Source of the DNA: Pseudomonas monteilii
Lineage (GTDB): Bacteria; Pseudomonadota; Gammaproteobacteria; Pseudomonadales; Pseudomonadaceae
DNA: 64,000 nucleotides
NCBI GenBank assembly: GCA_001534745.1
Contig: CP013997.1
Coordinates: forward strand, 2,108,001-2,172,000
Direction of reading: 5' to 3'
Shown here piece after piece: positions 26,061-35,396 of the stretch (its first letter is position 1; each line of letters opens with the position of its first letter). Under the pieces are notes generated by a model. The model was not told where the DNA came from and did not search any database. It was given only the letters and a program-made list of their open reading frames with translations. The position numbers and the translations under genes are program-made.

Positions 26061-26378
26061 TCAGCGACTGGCGACGCTTTCGTCGTGAGCCAGGATCGCC
26101 TTGGCCAGGTCAGCGTCGCTGGCTTGCAGGCCAGGATTGGACTGACGCACCTGTTGCAGGGCCGACTCGACATAGGCACCACGGATCGCGCCATCGCTGG
26201 CCACGAACGCGGACAGTTCGTCCTGGGCCGGGATGATGCGTTTGTCGTCCTTGAAGGTCGAATACAGGGAAGCCGAGATACCGGCCGACGTCGCCACGTG
26301 ACGGACGGTGTTGTCGGCCAGTGCCGTGCCGACCGGCAGGCACAGCAGCAGCGAAGGAACCAGCAATAGATGGCGCAT
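26061..26378 (-). CDS. Small exported DUF2388-family protein
   Basis: 105 residues. ATG 26378 lies about eight bases after a GGAGAA site. Signal peptide ('LLLVPSLLLCLPVGTALA') is followed by the conserved DUF2388 pattern: 'SLYSTFKDDKRIIPAQDELSAFVASDGAIRGAYVESALQQVR' and 'ASDADLAKAILAHDE'. The family is largely confined to Pseudomonas and has no assigned role; the protein is periplasmic or secreted. Confidence 0.83.
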   Translation of the reverse strand: MRHLLLVPSLLLCLPVGTALADNTVRHVATSAGISASLYSTFKDDKRIIPAQDELSAFVASDGAIRGAYVESALQQVRQSNPGLQASDADLAKAILAHDESVASR

Positions 26379-26571
26379 GACGTATTCTCCGAGAGCCTGG
26401 AGCCAATGGGGTACCACTGTCGCTTGAGATCGAAAAGACGAGGGAGTAGTTCAATCCTGGCCCTTTTCGGCATGCCGGGGGGTCGTGTGATCAAACTTTC
26501 TCGCCGCTGCGGCCTCTGCTTTAGCACACGCGACGCTCCCGTCGCCGTCATCACCGCTCAAGGAGGACACC

Positions 26572-27387
26572 ATGCCCATCTCAAGACCCTCTAACCGGAC
26601 CCTCATCGCCAGCCTGGGGCTGCTGTGCCTGGCGCTGCAAGGCTGCGCGGGTCGCGACACCGCGTCGCCCGTGGACGTGCCTGGCGCGCCCAAGCAGGCC
26701 GATACCCGCGCACTGGAGCTGGGCGCCGAGACCCTGCAAAGCCAGGCGCCCATCGACCAGCTCAACACCTACCTGGATGGCTTCCACTTCTATAACGGCC
26801 ACCCGAACGTGCAGATGGAGGCGCATCACTACTGCGCCATCCTCAACGAAGAACTCATCCAGTGCGTGATCTATGACGGCAACCAACGCGATGCGCGCCT
26901 GATGGGGGTGGAGTACATCATCAGCAAGCGCCTGTTCGCGCAGTTGCCAGCCAAGGAGAAGGCGCTGTGGCACAGCCATGCCCACGAAGTCACCTCTGGC
27001 CAGCTGATCGCCCCGGGCGTGCCGCTGGCCGCCGAGACGCGTCTGATGGCCAAGCTGGCCGACACCTATGGCAAGACCTGGCACACCTGGCACACCGACC
27101 AGGACAAGGCGCTGCCCTTGGGCGTGCCGCAGTTGATGATGGGCTTTACCGCTGATGGCCAGGCCGATGCCGAAATGGTGCGTCAGCGGGACCTGCGCAT
27201 GCAGGTCGATACCCAGGAACACCGCCGCGCGCGGGCCAAGATCCGGCCGGCACCGGTTGAGCGGGGCGCCGATGCCTGGCAGAGCGGGAACGTGGTGCAG
27301 ATCCCCGACCCGACCGGTCATGACCATGTGAAGCCACGGCCGGCGACGCCGCAGGATGAGAATGCGCGGTCGGATGGTGCGCGCTAG
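26572..27387 (+). CDS. OBAP-family (DUF1264) lipoprotein
   Basis: 271 residues, start at 26572 behind an ideal AAGGAGG. A lipoprotein signal ends in LALQGC with Cys25. The core matches the oil-body-associated protein family: 'LDGFHFYNGHPNVQMEAHHYCAILNEELIQCVIYDGN', 'RLMGVEYIISKRLFAQLPAKEKALWHSHAHEVTSG', 'TYGKTWHTWHTD'. Plant members sit on oil bodies; bacterial members have no established role. The many His residues suggest metal binding, which is inference only. The last ~70 residues are charged and probably flexible. Confidence 0.85.
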   Translation: MPISRPSNRTLIASLGLLCLALQGCAGRDTASPVDVPGAPKQADTRALELGAETLQSQAPIDQLNTYLDGFHFYNGHPNVQMEAHHYCAILNEELIQCVIYDGNQRDARLMGVEYIISKRLFAQLPAKEKALWHSHAHEVTSGQLIAPGVPLAAETRLMAKLADTYGKTWHTWHTDQDKALPLGVPQLMMGFTADGQADAEMVRQRDLRMQVDTQEHRRARAKIRPAPVERGADAWQSGNVVQIPDPTGHDHVKPRPATPQDENARSDGAR

Positions 27388-27480
27388 GGAGGTGGTAAGG
27401 CAGCGCCAGGGCTGACACGATCAGAATGTCTGTCGTCGCTGCCAGTGCAATGTGTGCCGGAAAGAGCGAGTGAGAGATCT

Positions 27481-27641
27481 TGTGGGCCCTGCGGTCCCAA
27501 TCGCGGCCGGTCCGGCGCCCCGGCAGGGGCCGCTCCCACAGATGACCGTGATACTCTGCCTCACCGCGGTGGAACTACGGGTGTAGGAGCGGCCCCTGCC
27601 GGGGCGCCGGACCGGCCGCGATTGGGCCCGCAGGGCCCACA
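27481..27641. repeat. Long near-perfect inverted repeat (two 60-base arms)
   Basis: The arms are 27481-27540 and 27582-27641 and differ at only two of 60 positions; the spacer is 41 bases. Each arm contains AATCGCGGCCGGTCCGGCGC between two shorter palindromes (GGGCCCTGCGGGCCC near the outside). It is the same element family as at 3089-3192, but with a longer stem. The surrounding 27388-27984 gap has no gene. The A/T-richer 27770-27860 stretch upstream of the gluconate dehydrogenase operon likely carries its promoter. Confidence 0.88.
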
Positions 27642-27984
27642 CCATCAGCCCCGCCAATGACCCGAGCCAATACCGCCGGTTCAGCGACAATTCCAAAAAT
27701 CCCAAGTATCCACGCCTGTTCATGGATCAGGGATCACCTCGCGACTCAGCAGAAAAAACCCACCAAATCAACGACCTCGACACCCTTCACAAAACGTTTT
27801 AGCTACCTGTCAAGCCACCAACTATGACAAGATGTTAGCTAGCTATGAACCATCTTGCGCGCAAACAGTCGACTGCCTGACCCCAGGGATGTGTGGCAGA
27901 TCGCCGCAGTGTTCATCGGCACCAGCTGACCGACAGAAGTCAGCGTATCCCGGTCCCTAGTGATCAGCCATAGGTGAATCCACA

Positions 27985-28701
27985 ATGTTGTCGAAGCAAA
28001 CCTCGCGAAGGAAGTTTCTGCTTTCTTCGCTCATCGCACTGCCTGCCATCGGGGTGACGATCCAGGGCCTGAGCGCCGCCGATGCCGCCGATATGATCGC
28101 GCCGCAACTCGACGCCTACCAGCCGACCTTTTTCAGCGCCACCGAATGGGCGTTCATCATGGCGGCCTGTGACCGTCTGATTCCGGCGGGCGGGCGCGGT
28201 CCGGGTGGCCTGGAAGCCAACGTCCCGGTCTTCCTCGACCAGCAGCTGGCCGGCGACCTGGGCAGCGAACTGTACCTGGAAGGGCCGTTCGACGTGAACG
28301 CGCCGCCCACCCTGGGTTACCAGCTGCCCTATACCCCCCAGGACATCTACCGCAAGGGCATCGCCTGCACCGAAGCCTGGTGCCAGTCCGCCCATGGCCG
28401 CGGCTTCACCGCGCTCGACGCGGCGACCCAGACCGCCGTGCTCAAGCAGTTGCAGGGTGGCCAGGTGGACTTCACCGCCGCAGGCGAAACCGCGCTCAAG
28501 TCCAAGCTGTTCTTCACCGAACTGCTGACCAACACCAAGCAGGGCTATCTGGCCGACCCGATCTATGGCGGCAACCGCGGCATGAAGGCGTGGATCGCTA
28601 TCGGCTTCCCCGGTGCCCGCGCCAGCTACCTGGAATGGGTCGCCCAGCACAACGTCCCGTACCCCCTCGGACCGGTCAGCCTCAGCGGCGCGCGCGGTTG
28701 A
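27985..28701 (+). CDS. Gluconate 2-dehydrogenase gamma (small) subunit, Tat-exported
   Basis: 238 residues. The N-terminus 'TSRRKFLLSSLIALPAIG' is a twin-arginine signal, so the folded complex is carried to the periplasm by Tat. The mature part matches gluconate 2-dehydrogenase subunit 3: 'FFSATEWAFIMAACDRLIPAGGRGPGGLEANVPVFLDQQLAG' and 'GNRGMKAWIAIGFPGARASYLEW'. The subunit escorts the flavoprotein, which lacks its own signal. AGGTGA precedes ATG 27985. First gene of a three-gene operon. Confidence 0.93.
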   Translation: MLSKQTSRRKFLLSSLIALPAIGVTIQGLSAADAADMIAPQLDAYQPTFFSATEWAFIMAACDRLIPAGGRGPGGLEANVPVFLDQQLAGDLGSELYLEGPFDVNAPPTLGYQLPYTPQDIYRKGIACTEAWCQSAHGRGFTALDAATQTAVLKQLQGGQVDFTAAGETALKSKLFFTELLTNTKQGYLADPIYGGNRGMKAWIAIGFPGARASYLEWVAQHNVPYPLGPVSLSGARG

Positions 28702-28737
28702 ACCCTGGACAAGCGGTAGCATTGAAGGATTGCAGAG

Positions 28738-30507
28738 ATGGCACAGATTACCAATGACGAAGTCGACGTCGTCGTCGTCGGCCTCGGCTGGACCGGCTCG
28801 CTGATGAGCATCGAGCTGGCCCAGGCCGGCTTGAAAGTCCGCGCCCTGGAGCGCGGCGAAGACCGTACCAACGCCGAGTTCGCCTACCCCAAGCCGGCGG
28901 ACCAGTATGCCTACGGGCTGCGCAACAAGATCATGGTCACGCCCAAGGCGGCGGCCCTGACCGTGCGTCACAACATGAGCACCGTGGCCTTGCCCACCCG
29001 CCAGTGGGGCGCCTTCGTGCCCGGCACCGGCGTGGGTGGCTCCGGCCTGCACTGGACCGGCGTGCTGATCCGTCCCACGCCCACCGACCTCAAGCTCAAG
29101 ACCTACGCCGACCAGGCCTACAAACCCGGCCAGCTGCCCGAGAACATGGAAATCGGCGACTTCCCCTTCACCTGGGAAGAGATGGAGCCGTACATGGACA
29201 AGTTCGACAAGATCTGCGGCTTGTCGGCCAACACCGGTAACCTCCAGGGCCGCATCATCGAAGGCGGCGACCCGTTCGAAGGGCCGCGCTCCAACCCGGC
29301 CCCGCTGCCGCCGTTGCAAGACACGCTGAACAACACGATGTTCGCCCAGGCCGCCCGCAATCTTGGCTACCACCCGTTCCCCAACCCCTCGGCCAACGTG
29401 TCGCGGGCCTGGAAGAACCCCTACGGCAACCAGATCGCCCCGTGCAACTACTGCGGCTTCTGCAGCAAGTACCCGTGCCTGAACTACTCCAAAGCCTCGC
29501 CCCAGACGGCGGTGATGGATTCGCTCAAGCGCATGGAGAACTTCTCCTACCGCACCGGCGCCAACGTGCTGCGGGTCGACCTGCACCCGGACGGCAAGAC
29601 CGCCCGCGGCGTGACCTATGCCGACAACGATGGCAACGAAGTCTTCCAGCCGGCCAAGATCGTCGTGCTGGCCGGGTTCCAGTTCGTCAACGTGCGCCTG
29701 ATGCTGCTGTCGGGCATCGGCAAGCCCTATGACCCGATGACCAACGAAGGCGTGATCGGGCGCAACTACGCCTACCTCAGCGTCGGCGGCAGCACGCTGT
29801 TCTTCAAGGACAAGCGCTTCAACCCGTTCGCCACCGCCGGCGCCACCGGCCAGATGTTCAACGACATCTCGCCAGGCAACTTCGACGGCCCGGCACTGGG
29901 CGTGATCGGCGGCGCGAAGATCCACAGCTCCCAGGCGTCTGGCGCGCCCATCGGTGCTGCCTTGCCGCCGGGCACTCCGGACTGGGGCGATGGCTGGAAG
30001 GAAGGCCTGCAGGACTGGTACGGCCACTCCATGAAGGTCAGCATCTCCACCGGCTGCATGTCCTACCGCGAGCACTTCCTCGACCTCGATCCGAACTACA
30101 AGGATCCGTGGGGCCAGCCGCTGCTGCGCATCACCTTCGACTGGAAGCCCAACGAGCTGAAGCTGCAGCAGTACCTGCGCGGCATCGTCGGCGACATCAC
30201 CAAGGAGCTGAACCCGGACAGCTTCAGCGAAAGCTACCTGACGATGGAATCGCACTGGGACATCACCCAGTACGTCTCCACCCACAACGTCGGCGGCGCG
30301 ATCATGGGTGAATCGCCCAAGACCAGCGCGCTGAACCGCTACCTGCAGAGCTGGGACGTGCACAACGTCTTCGTGCCCGGCGGCAATGCCTTCCCGCAGA
30401 ACTTCCAGGCCAACCCCACCGCGCTGATCGGCGCCCTGACCCTGTTCGCCGCTCAGGCGATCAAGGATCAGTACCTGAAGAACCCTGGGCCACTGGTGCA
30501 GGCATGA
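28738..30507 (+). CDS. Gluconate 2-dehydrogenase flavoprotein (GMC oxidoreductase) subunit
   Basis: 589 residues. The enzyme oxidises D-gluconate to 2-ketogluconate in the periplasm. The N-terminal FAD motif is 'VDVVVVGLGWTGSLMSIELAQAG'. A cysteine cluster 'CNYCGFCSKYPC' near residues 236-247 resembles the iron-sulfur ligand set of related FAD-dependent dehydrogenases. The GMC C-terminal region has 'STHNVGGAIMGESP' and 'VPGGNAFPQNFQANPTALIGALTLFAAQAI' (His/Asn active-site area). No signal peptide: it should ride with the Tat-exported subunit. Related FAD sorbitol or 2-ketogluconate dehydrogenases have the same layout, so the substrate is likely but not certain. Confidence 0.92.
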   Translation: MAQITNDEVDVVVVGLGWTGSLMSIELAQAGLKVRALERGEDRTNAEFAYPKPADQYAYGLRNKIMVTPKAAALTVRHNMSTVALPTRQWGAFVPGTGVGGSGLHWTGVLIRPTPTDLKLKTYADQAYKPGQLPENMEIGDFPFTWEEMEPYMDKFDKICGLSANTGNLQGRIIEGGDPFEGPRSNPAPLPPLQDTLNNTMFAQAARNLGYHPFPNPSANVSRAWKNPYGNQIAPCNYCGFCSKYPCLNYSKASPQTAVMDSLKRMENFSYRTGANVLRVDLHPDGKTARGVTYADNDGNEVFQPAKIVVLAGFQFVNVRLMLLSGIGKPYDPMTNEGVIGRNYAYLSVGGSTLFFKDKRFNPFATAGATGQMFNDISPGNFDGPALGVIGGAKIHSSQASGAPIGAALPPGTPDWGDGWKEGLQDWYGHSMKVSISTGCMSYREHFLDLDPNYKDPWGQPLLRITFDWKPNELKLQQYLRGIVGDITKELNPDSFSESYLTMESHWDITQYVSTHNVGGAIMGESPKTSALNRYLQSWDVHNVFVPGGNAFPQNFQANPTALIGALTLFAAQAIKDQYLKNPGPLVQA

Positions 30508-31880
30508 GGCGCGCGACGATGAAGACTCGATTCCGCTCCATCCTGCTGGTCCTGGTGATCCTCGGCCTGCTGGCGGTATTGCTGGGCTGGGCGGTGAGCC
30601 TGCTGCTCAACCGCTCTGGCGATGCCAGCGCGCAGATGAGCCAACCGGTGACCCCAGAGCTGATCGACAAGGGCGCCTACCTGGCCCGTGCCGGCGACTG
30701 CGTGGCCTGCCACACCAGCCACGACGGCGGCAAGCCGTTCGCCGGTGGCCTGGGCATCGCCTCGCCGATCGGCACCATCTACTCCACCAACATCACCCCG
30801 GACAAGGCCACCGGCATCGGTGACTGGACCTACGGCGAGTTCGAACGCGCCCTGCGTCGCGGCATCGGCCACGACGGCAGCGCCCTGTACCCGGCCATGC
30901 CGTTCCCGTCCTACGCCAAGGTCGACGACCAGGACCTCGAAGCCCTGTACGCCTATTTCATGCACGGCGTCGCGCCCGTGGCCCAGGAGAACGTCGCCAA
31001 CGACATCCCCTGGCCCCTGTCGATCCGCTGGCCGCTGGCCTACTGGCGCGCGCTGTTCTCGCCAAGCGTCGAAGAGGCCTCCAAGCCCTCGCCGGGCGTG
31101 GCCGACGATGCCCAGCTGGCGCGTGGCGCCTACCTGGTGCAAGGCCTCGGCCACTGCGGCTCGTGCCACACCCCGCGTGCCCTGACCATGCAGGAGAAGG
31201 GCCTGGACGACAGCGCCAGCGACTACCTCGCCGGCGCCGAGCTCAACGGCTGGGCCGTTCCGGCGCTGCGCGGCATGAAGCACTGGACCGACGAAGAGAT
31301 CGTCGACTACCTGGGCACCGGCCGCAACGCCAAGGCCTCGGTAGCGGGCGAGATGACCGACGTGGTCGCCAACAGCACCTCGCACATGACCGACGACGAC
31401 CTGCAGGCCATCGCGGCCTACCTCAAGTCGATCGACGGCGAAGGCCATCGCTACCGTCACGAGCCAGCGCGCAGCGAGGCCACCACCGCCAAGCTGACCG
31501 TCGCCAAGGACCTGACCCTGGGCCAGCGCCTGTACCTGGACAACTGCAACGCCTGCCACTTCGTCTCGGGTGAGGGCGCGTCCCAGGTGTTCCCACGCCT
31601 GGACGGCGCCACCATCATCAACGCCGAGAACGCCACCGCGCTGATCCACGTGATCCTGGCCGGTGCGCAGACGCCATCGACCGAGCGCGCGCCTTCGGTG
31701 CTGCCGATGCCGGGCTTCGCCCAGCGGTTGAGCGATCAGGAGGTGGCGGAGCTGGCCAGCTTCCTGCGTCAGGGCTGGTCGAACGAAGCGTCGGTGGTCA
31801 GTGCCGAGGCGGTGGCCAAGGTGCGGGCGACACTGGATACCCATGGGGACAAGGTGCTCAAGCCGAGTGACAAGGAGTGA
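30504..31880 (+). CDS. Gluconate 2-dehydrogenase triheme cytochrome c subunit
   Basis: 458 residues, overlapping the flavoprotein stop as ATGA. An ATG at 30519 (MKTRF) with GAGG upstream is an alternative start. A membrane anchor or signal 'ILLVLVILGLLAVLLGWAVSLLL' precedes three c-type haem sites: CVACH (66-70), CGSCH (218-222) and CNACH (348-352). The subunit takes electrons from the flavoprotein and passes them to ubiquinone or oxidases at the inner membrane. Three haems and this length are standard for the family. A strong terminator follows. Confidence 0.93.
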   Translation: MRRATMKTRFRSILLVLVILGLLAVLLGWAVSLLLNRSGDASAQMSQPVTPELIDKGAYLARAGDCVACHTSHDGGKPFAGGLGIASPIGTIYSTNITPDKATGIGDWTYGEFERALRRGIGHDGSALYPAMPFPSYAKVDDQDLEALYAYFMHGVAPVAQENVANDIPWPLSIRWPLAYWRALFSPSVEEASKPSPGVADDAQLARGAYLVQGLGHCGSCHTPRALTMQEKGLDDSASDYLAGAELNGWAVPALRGMKHWTDEEIVDYLGTGRNAKASVAGEMTDVVANSTSHMTDDDLQAIAAYLKSIDGEGHRYRHEPARSEATTAKLTVAKDLTLGQRLYLDNCNACHFVSGEGASQVFPRLDGATIINAENATALIHVILAGAQTPSTERAPSVLPMPGFAQRLSDQEVAELASFLRQGWSNEASVVSAEAVAKVRATLDTHGDKVLKPSDKE

Positions 31881-31949
31881 GCCGCTAGGGGTTAGCTGCA
31901 TGGTGCAAGTGGTCAGCGGCGTTGGGTGAGCCGGGGGCTGCGAAGGGGA

Positions 31950-31983
31950 GGGGCGTATCGTGTGAGCGATGCGCCCCTTTTTT
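31950..31983 (+). terminator. Rho-independent terminator of the gluconate dehydrogenase operon
   Basis: GGGGCGTATCG (31950-31960) pairs with CGATGCGCCCC (31967-31977), with one G-T pair, around TGTGAG. Six T follow (31978-31983). Confidence 0.92.
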
Positions 31984-32435
31984 GTGTGCGGACGGGGGAC
32001 TCATTTACTTGAGCAGTTAGCCAGGCTTGGGAGCAGAGCATGTTATCGGTAACGCCAAGAACGCTATCAGGGTCGGTATGCGCTCTTGCAGGGAAACCTA
32101 TCGTTGAAAGGTGAATGGAAGTGAATTTGGATATTCCTCTATATGGAGTGACAACAATAAAGCAATGAACAGTGTGTTTATCCTTTTTTGATGCGGTCAC
32201 GTTTGGATTCACACTTTGTGTAGAACAAAGACGTGTGTTTGATTTTTTGTAAAACTTGGTCCACTGATGTAATTGGACACAATTTTTAGTTCCTCCTCCG
32301 CAAGCCAGATTGGATAAGGGGTTTCCACCGGATCGAGATTGAACGGTCGTCTGTGGATGGGATCCAACCTGTTGACACGTGTGTTTCGGCACGCTTTCAT
32401 AGGATGATTTTCCACTTGATGCAGGATGCAGTGAT
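31984..32435. other. A/T-rich left border of the accessory island
   Basis: From about 32090 the base composition drops sharply against the GC-rich operon to the left. No ORF here looks real; the minus-strand frame crossing it continues as antisense of vgrG. The stretch presumably holds the vgrG promoter. No att-like direct repeat was found. Confidence 0.5.
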
Positions 32436-34292
32436 ATGTTGATGGACGCGCTGGAGTCGATGCTTTCCCAGCACAAACGGCTGTTCACCTTCGATTCGCC
32501 GCTGCCACCCGAGCAGGAGCTGCAACTCCTGAGTTTCTCCGGCCGCGAAGCCATCTCCGAGCTGTTCAGCTTCCAGGCGCACCTGATCTCCCAGGACGCG
32601 CGCATCGAACTCAAGAAGCTGATCGGCAAGAAGGTCACCTTGGGCATTGCGCTGGCCGATGGCAGCACACGCTACATCAGCGCGCACGTCTCCGACTTCG
32701 TGCACACCGGGGCCGACGGCGGCATCGCCAACTACACCGCCCAGCTGGTGCCGTGGATCTGGATCCTCAGCCGACGCCGCGACTCGCGCATCTTCCAGGA
32801 CAAGACCACCGAACAGATCATCAAGGAAGTCTTCGAGTACTACCTGACCCTTGCCGAGCACGAGTTCCGCCTGAGCAAGCCGCTCAAGCCCATCAGCTAC
32901 TGCACCCAGTACCAGGAATCGGACCTCAACTTCGTGCTGCGCCTGCTGGAGCAGGAGGGGCTGTTCTTCACCTTCGAGCACAGCCAGGAAGGCCACCGGA
33001 TGATCATCAGTGACGACAGCAGCGAGCTGCCGCCGCTGGAGCGCCAGCCGGTGATCCGCTACCACAGCGCCTCGGTCACCGAGACCGCCGACTCGATCAC
33101 GGCGTGGTCGTCCAGCCGCCGCCTGCAGCCGACCCGACTGACCCTCAAGTCCTTCGACTACAAGCAGCCGCGCAACCCGCACCTGGTGCAGCTCGACTCG
33201 ATCAACCAGCAAGGCGAGATCGGCCAGTACGAGATGTTCGAGTACGAAGGGCTGTACGGCTATTCCGACCTCGACGAAGGGACGCGCAAGGCCCGTCATC
33301 GCCTCGAGGCGATGGAAGTGCACGGCAAGACCTTCAGCGGCGAGAGCAACTGCCGCGCCATGGAGCCAGGCCGTCATTTCCAGCTCACCCAGCATTACGA
33401 CCATGACAACGATACCCCGGAAGATCGGGCGTTTCTGCTGCTGTCGGTCAACCACTGGGGGCGCAACAATTACTCCAATGAGGGTGAGGCCGGCTATCGC
33501 AATGCCTTCACCTGCATCCGCCGCAAGATCACCTTCCGGCCTGTCCAGCAGACCCCACGCGGTGTCATCAGCGGCCCACAGACGGCCATCGTCGTCGGCC
33601 CGCCGGGTGAAGAGATCTACACCGACGCGCTGGGCCGGGTGAAGTTGCAGTTCCACTGGGACCGCAATGGCGAGTTCAACGACCAGAGTTCATGCTGGGT
33701 GCGGGTGGCGCAGTCTGGCGCCAGTGGCGGGTTCGGCAGCATCCTGATTCCGCGCGTGGGCGACGAGGTCGTGGTGGTGTTCCTCGACGGCAATCCGGAC
33801 CGGCCGTTGATCATGGGCAGCCTGTACAACAGCAACAACACCCCACCGTGGTCGTTGCCGGCGAACAAGACCCAGAGCGGGTTCCTGACGCGGTCGATGA
33901 AGGGGGATGGCGCGACGGCCAACTTCTTCCGCTTCGAGGACAAGGCGGGCGCCGAGCAGATCATCATGCATGCCGAGCGCAACATGGATACGGAGATCGA
34001 GCTGGATGAGCGCCATGAGGTGGGTAATAACCGCACGATCAAAGTGAGCGGTCAGCACAAAGAGCAGATCCAGGGCGACACCTTGGTGAATGTCACCAAA
34101 GGCAGCTACACGCTGAAAGTCGACGAGAACCTCATTTACGTCAGCGCCCAACAGAGTATCGAGCTGGTCGTGGGTACCAGCACGATCAAGTTGACGCCAA
34201 CGGAAATCACGCTTCAGGCAGACAACGTCAACGTCATCGGCAACAACCATACGTTGGTCAAGGGTGGTCGCGTTGATATCAACGAAGATTGA
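32436..34292 (+). CDS. vgrG: Type VI secretion tip protein VgrG (TssI)
   Basis: 618 residues. VgrG trimers form the spike of the type VI injection device and carry effectors bound through PAAR domains. The N-terminal gp27-like part has 'KRLFTFDSPLPPEQELQLLSFSGREAISELFSFQAHLIS' and 'YCTQYQESDLNFVLRLLEQEGLFFTFEH'. The OB-fold has 'VGPPGEEIYTDALGRVKLQFHWDR' and 'CWVRVAQSGASGGFGSILIPRVGDEVVVVFLDGNPDRPLIMGSLYN'. The gp5-like needle runs to the end ('HEVGNNRTIKVSGQHKEQIQGDTLVNVTKGSYTL'). No C-terminal toxin extension. No T6SS core genes lie in the window, so this is an orphan vgrG cluster loading its own cargo. AGGA precedes ATG 32436. Confidence 0.95.
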   Translation: MLMDALESMLSQHKRLFTFDSPLPPEQELQLLSFSGREAISELFSFQAHLISQDARIELKKLIGKKVTLGIALADGSTRYISAHVSDFVHTGADGGIANYTAQLVPWIWILSRRRDSRIFQDKTTEQIIKEVFEYYLTLAEHEFRLSKPLKPISYCTQYQESDLNFVLRLLEQEGLFFTFEHSQEGHRMIISDDSSELPPLERQPVIRYHSASVTETADSITAWSSSRRLQPTRLTLKSFDYKQPRNPHLVQLDSINQQGEIGQYEMFEYEGLYGYSDLDEGTRKARHRLEAMEVHGKTFSGESNCRAMEPGRHFQLTQHYDHDNDTPEDRAFLLLSVNHWGRNNYSNEGEAGYRNAFTCIRRKITFRPVQQTPRGVISGPQTAIVVGPPGEEIYTDALGRVKLQFHWDRNGEFNDQSSCWVRVAQSGASGGFGSILIPRVGDEVVVVFLDGNPDRPLIMGSLYNSNNTPPWSLPANKTQSGFLTRSMKGDGATANFFRFEDKAGAEQIIMHAERNMDTEIELDERHEVGNNRTIKVSGQHKEQIQGDTLVNVTKGSYTLKVDENLIYVSAQQSIELVVGTSTIKLTPTEITLQADNVNVIGNNHTLVKGGRVDINED

Positions 34293-34304
34293 GGCGCTTT
34301 TCTG

Positions 34305-34901
34305 ATGACCAGACCCAACATCTACGACAGGTTGCACCAAAAGCGACAGGCTGCCGAAGCGCTGGCGCGGCAGCAGGCCGAACAAGCGCGGCTTGACGCG
34401 GAAGCGGAAGCCGCACGCGTGGCGCCTCCTCCAGTACTGACGCCTGACGTCCGTATCAATGCGCTGTGCATTGCTGGGCTGACGCTACGCCTGCCCGGTG
34501 ACATGACCTTTCAGAAAATGGAAGCCACGCTCGAGCGGGGTCACCGTCCTGTTTCATTTTCAGCGTGTATCACGAGTGTGCTGAAAGTCGCTGAACTCGC
34601 CGAGGCCACGGACCAGCTCAAGCAGCGCTTGCATGAGCGCCATCCAGGCCTGGACATGGTGCGGCAAGCGGACTACGTACTGGCTGGCCACCCCGCGATC
34701 AGCCTGGACTATGCCTTCGTCGTCGGACAACAGCGCCGCTATGGTCGCACGGTCGGCGCACTCTTGATGACGGCCGAGGATACGGGTCGCCAATGGCTCG
34801 AGGTGTCCACGCTCATCGACCCCAATGAATCGGCACTGGCCGACTGGCTGCCCGAATTCGACGCCATGTTGGCGAACATGACGACGTACCAGCACCCATG
34901 A
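34305..34901 (+). CDS. Coiled-coil accessory protein between vgrG and eagR (unrecognised)
   Basis: 198 residues, start 34305, 12 bases after vgrG, with GAGGCG upstream. Residues 10-40 are a charged Ala/Gln/Arg helix (likely coiled coil). The rest alternates strands and helices, with 'LCIAGLTLRLPGDMTFQKMEATLERG' and 'HPAISLDYAFVVGQQRRYGRTVGALLMTAEDTGRQWLEVSTL'. That rhythm is similar to the DcrB/DUF1795 fold of the next gene, so it could be a second adaptor, but the match is by eye and weak. Its stop overlaps an in-frame ATG of the next gene. Position between vgrG and the effector suggests a role in loading the effector. Confidence 0.7.
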   Translation: MTRPNIYDRLHQKRQAAEALARQQAEQARLDAEAEAARVAPPPVLTPDVRINALCIAGLTLRLPGDMTFQKMEATLERGHRPVSFSACITSVLKVAELAEATDQLKQRLHERHPGLDMVRQADYVLAGHPAISLDYAFVVGQQRRYGRTVGALLMTAEDTGRQWLEVSTLIDPNESALADWLPEFDAMLANMTTYQHP

Positions 34902-34930
34902 CCTTTGATGTTTTCAAGGACGTATCGCCC

Positions 34931-35392
34931 ATGGATTATCAGATGCACGAAGGCTCCATCACGTTGCCGACCGGCTTTCAGGACCGCACGGTCAATCTGT
35001 TCATTCAAGACAACACTATCCCTGCGGCGCTGAGCATCAGTGTTTCACGCGATACGATGCTGCCGGGGGAAGACCTCGACACCTACGTGGCACGCCAGGT
35101 CCAACTCATTGGCGCTCAACTGCGCGGCTATACGGTCATCGATCAGTCGCCCGTGGCCCTTTCTCCCACGCAGTCCTTGATCGGGATACAGATCACGGCG
35201 CACTACCTGAAGGACGACAAACCCATTCATCAGCGTCAAGCGGCTGTCGAAGTCGGTCCAGATCGAGTTCTGGTGCTCTCGACGACAAGTCAAAACGCCT
35301 TTACTGCCGAGCAAGACGAGAATTGGCAGGCGCTCTTGAGCAGCTTCGTGCCTCGGCAGACAGATATTCCAGAGCATTCGACCCAGGGCTGA
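34931..35392 (+). CDS. eagR: EagR-type effector chaperone (DcrB/DUF1795 domain)
   Basis: 153 residues. The opening 'MDYQMHEGSITLPTGFQDRTVNLFIQD' is the hallmark of Eag chaperones, which bind the N-terminal membrane helices of prePAAR effectors, keep them soluble, and help load them onto VgrG. The later 'RDTMLPGEDLDTYVARQVQLIGAQLRGY' and 'VLVLSTTSQNAFTAEQDENWQALLSSF' fit the DUF1795 fold. ATG 34931 has AAGGA upstream and gives the usual family start; an in-frame ATG at 34898 overlapping the previous stop would add 11 residues. The gene stops four bases before the effector, exactly where an Eag gene is expected. Confidence 0.9.
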   Translation: MDYQMHEGSITLPTGFQDRTVNLFIQDNTIPAALSISVSRDTMLPGEDLDTYVARQVQLIGAQLRGYTVIDQSPVALSPTQSLIGIQITAHYLKDDKPIHQRQAAVEVGPDRVLVLSTTSQNAFTAEQDENWQALLSSFVPRQTDIPEHSTQG

Positions 35393-35396
35393 TCCA

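Noticed and set aside
27964..30363. 799-residue minus-strand open frame
   Set aside because: It is antisense to the gluconate dehydrogenase genes and arises from GC-rich codon bias. It has no ribosome site and no family features; the plus-strand genes are unmistakable.
31913..32668. Minus-strand ORF at the island border
   Set aside because: Its coding part is antisense of vgrG and the rest crosses the A/T-rich spacer. No start site support.
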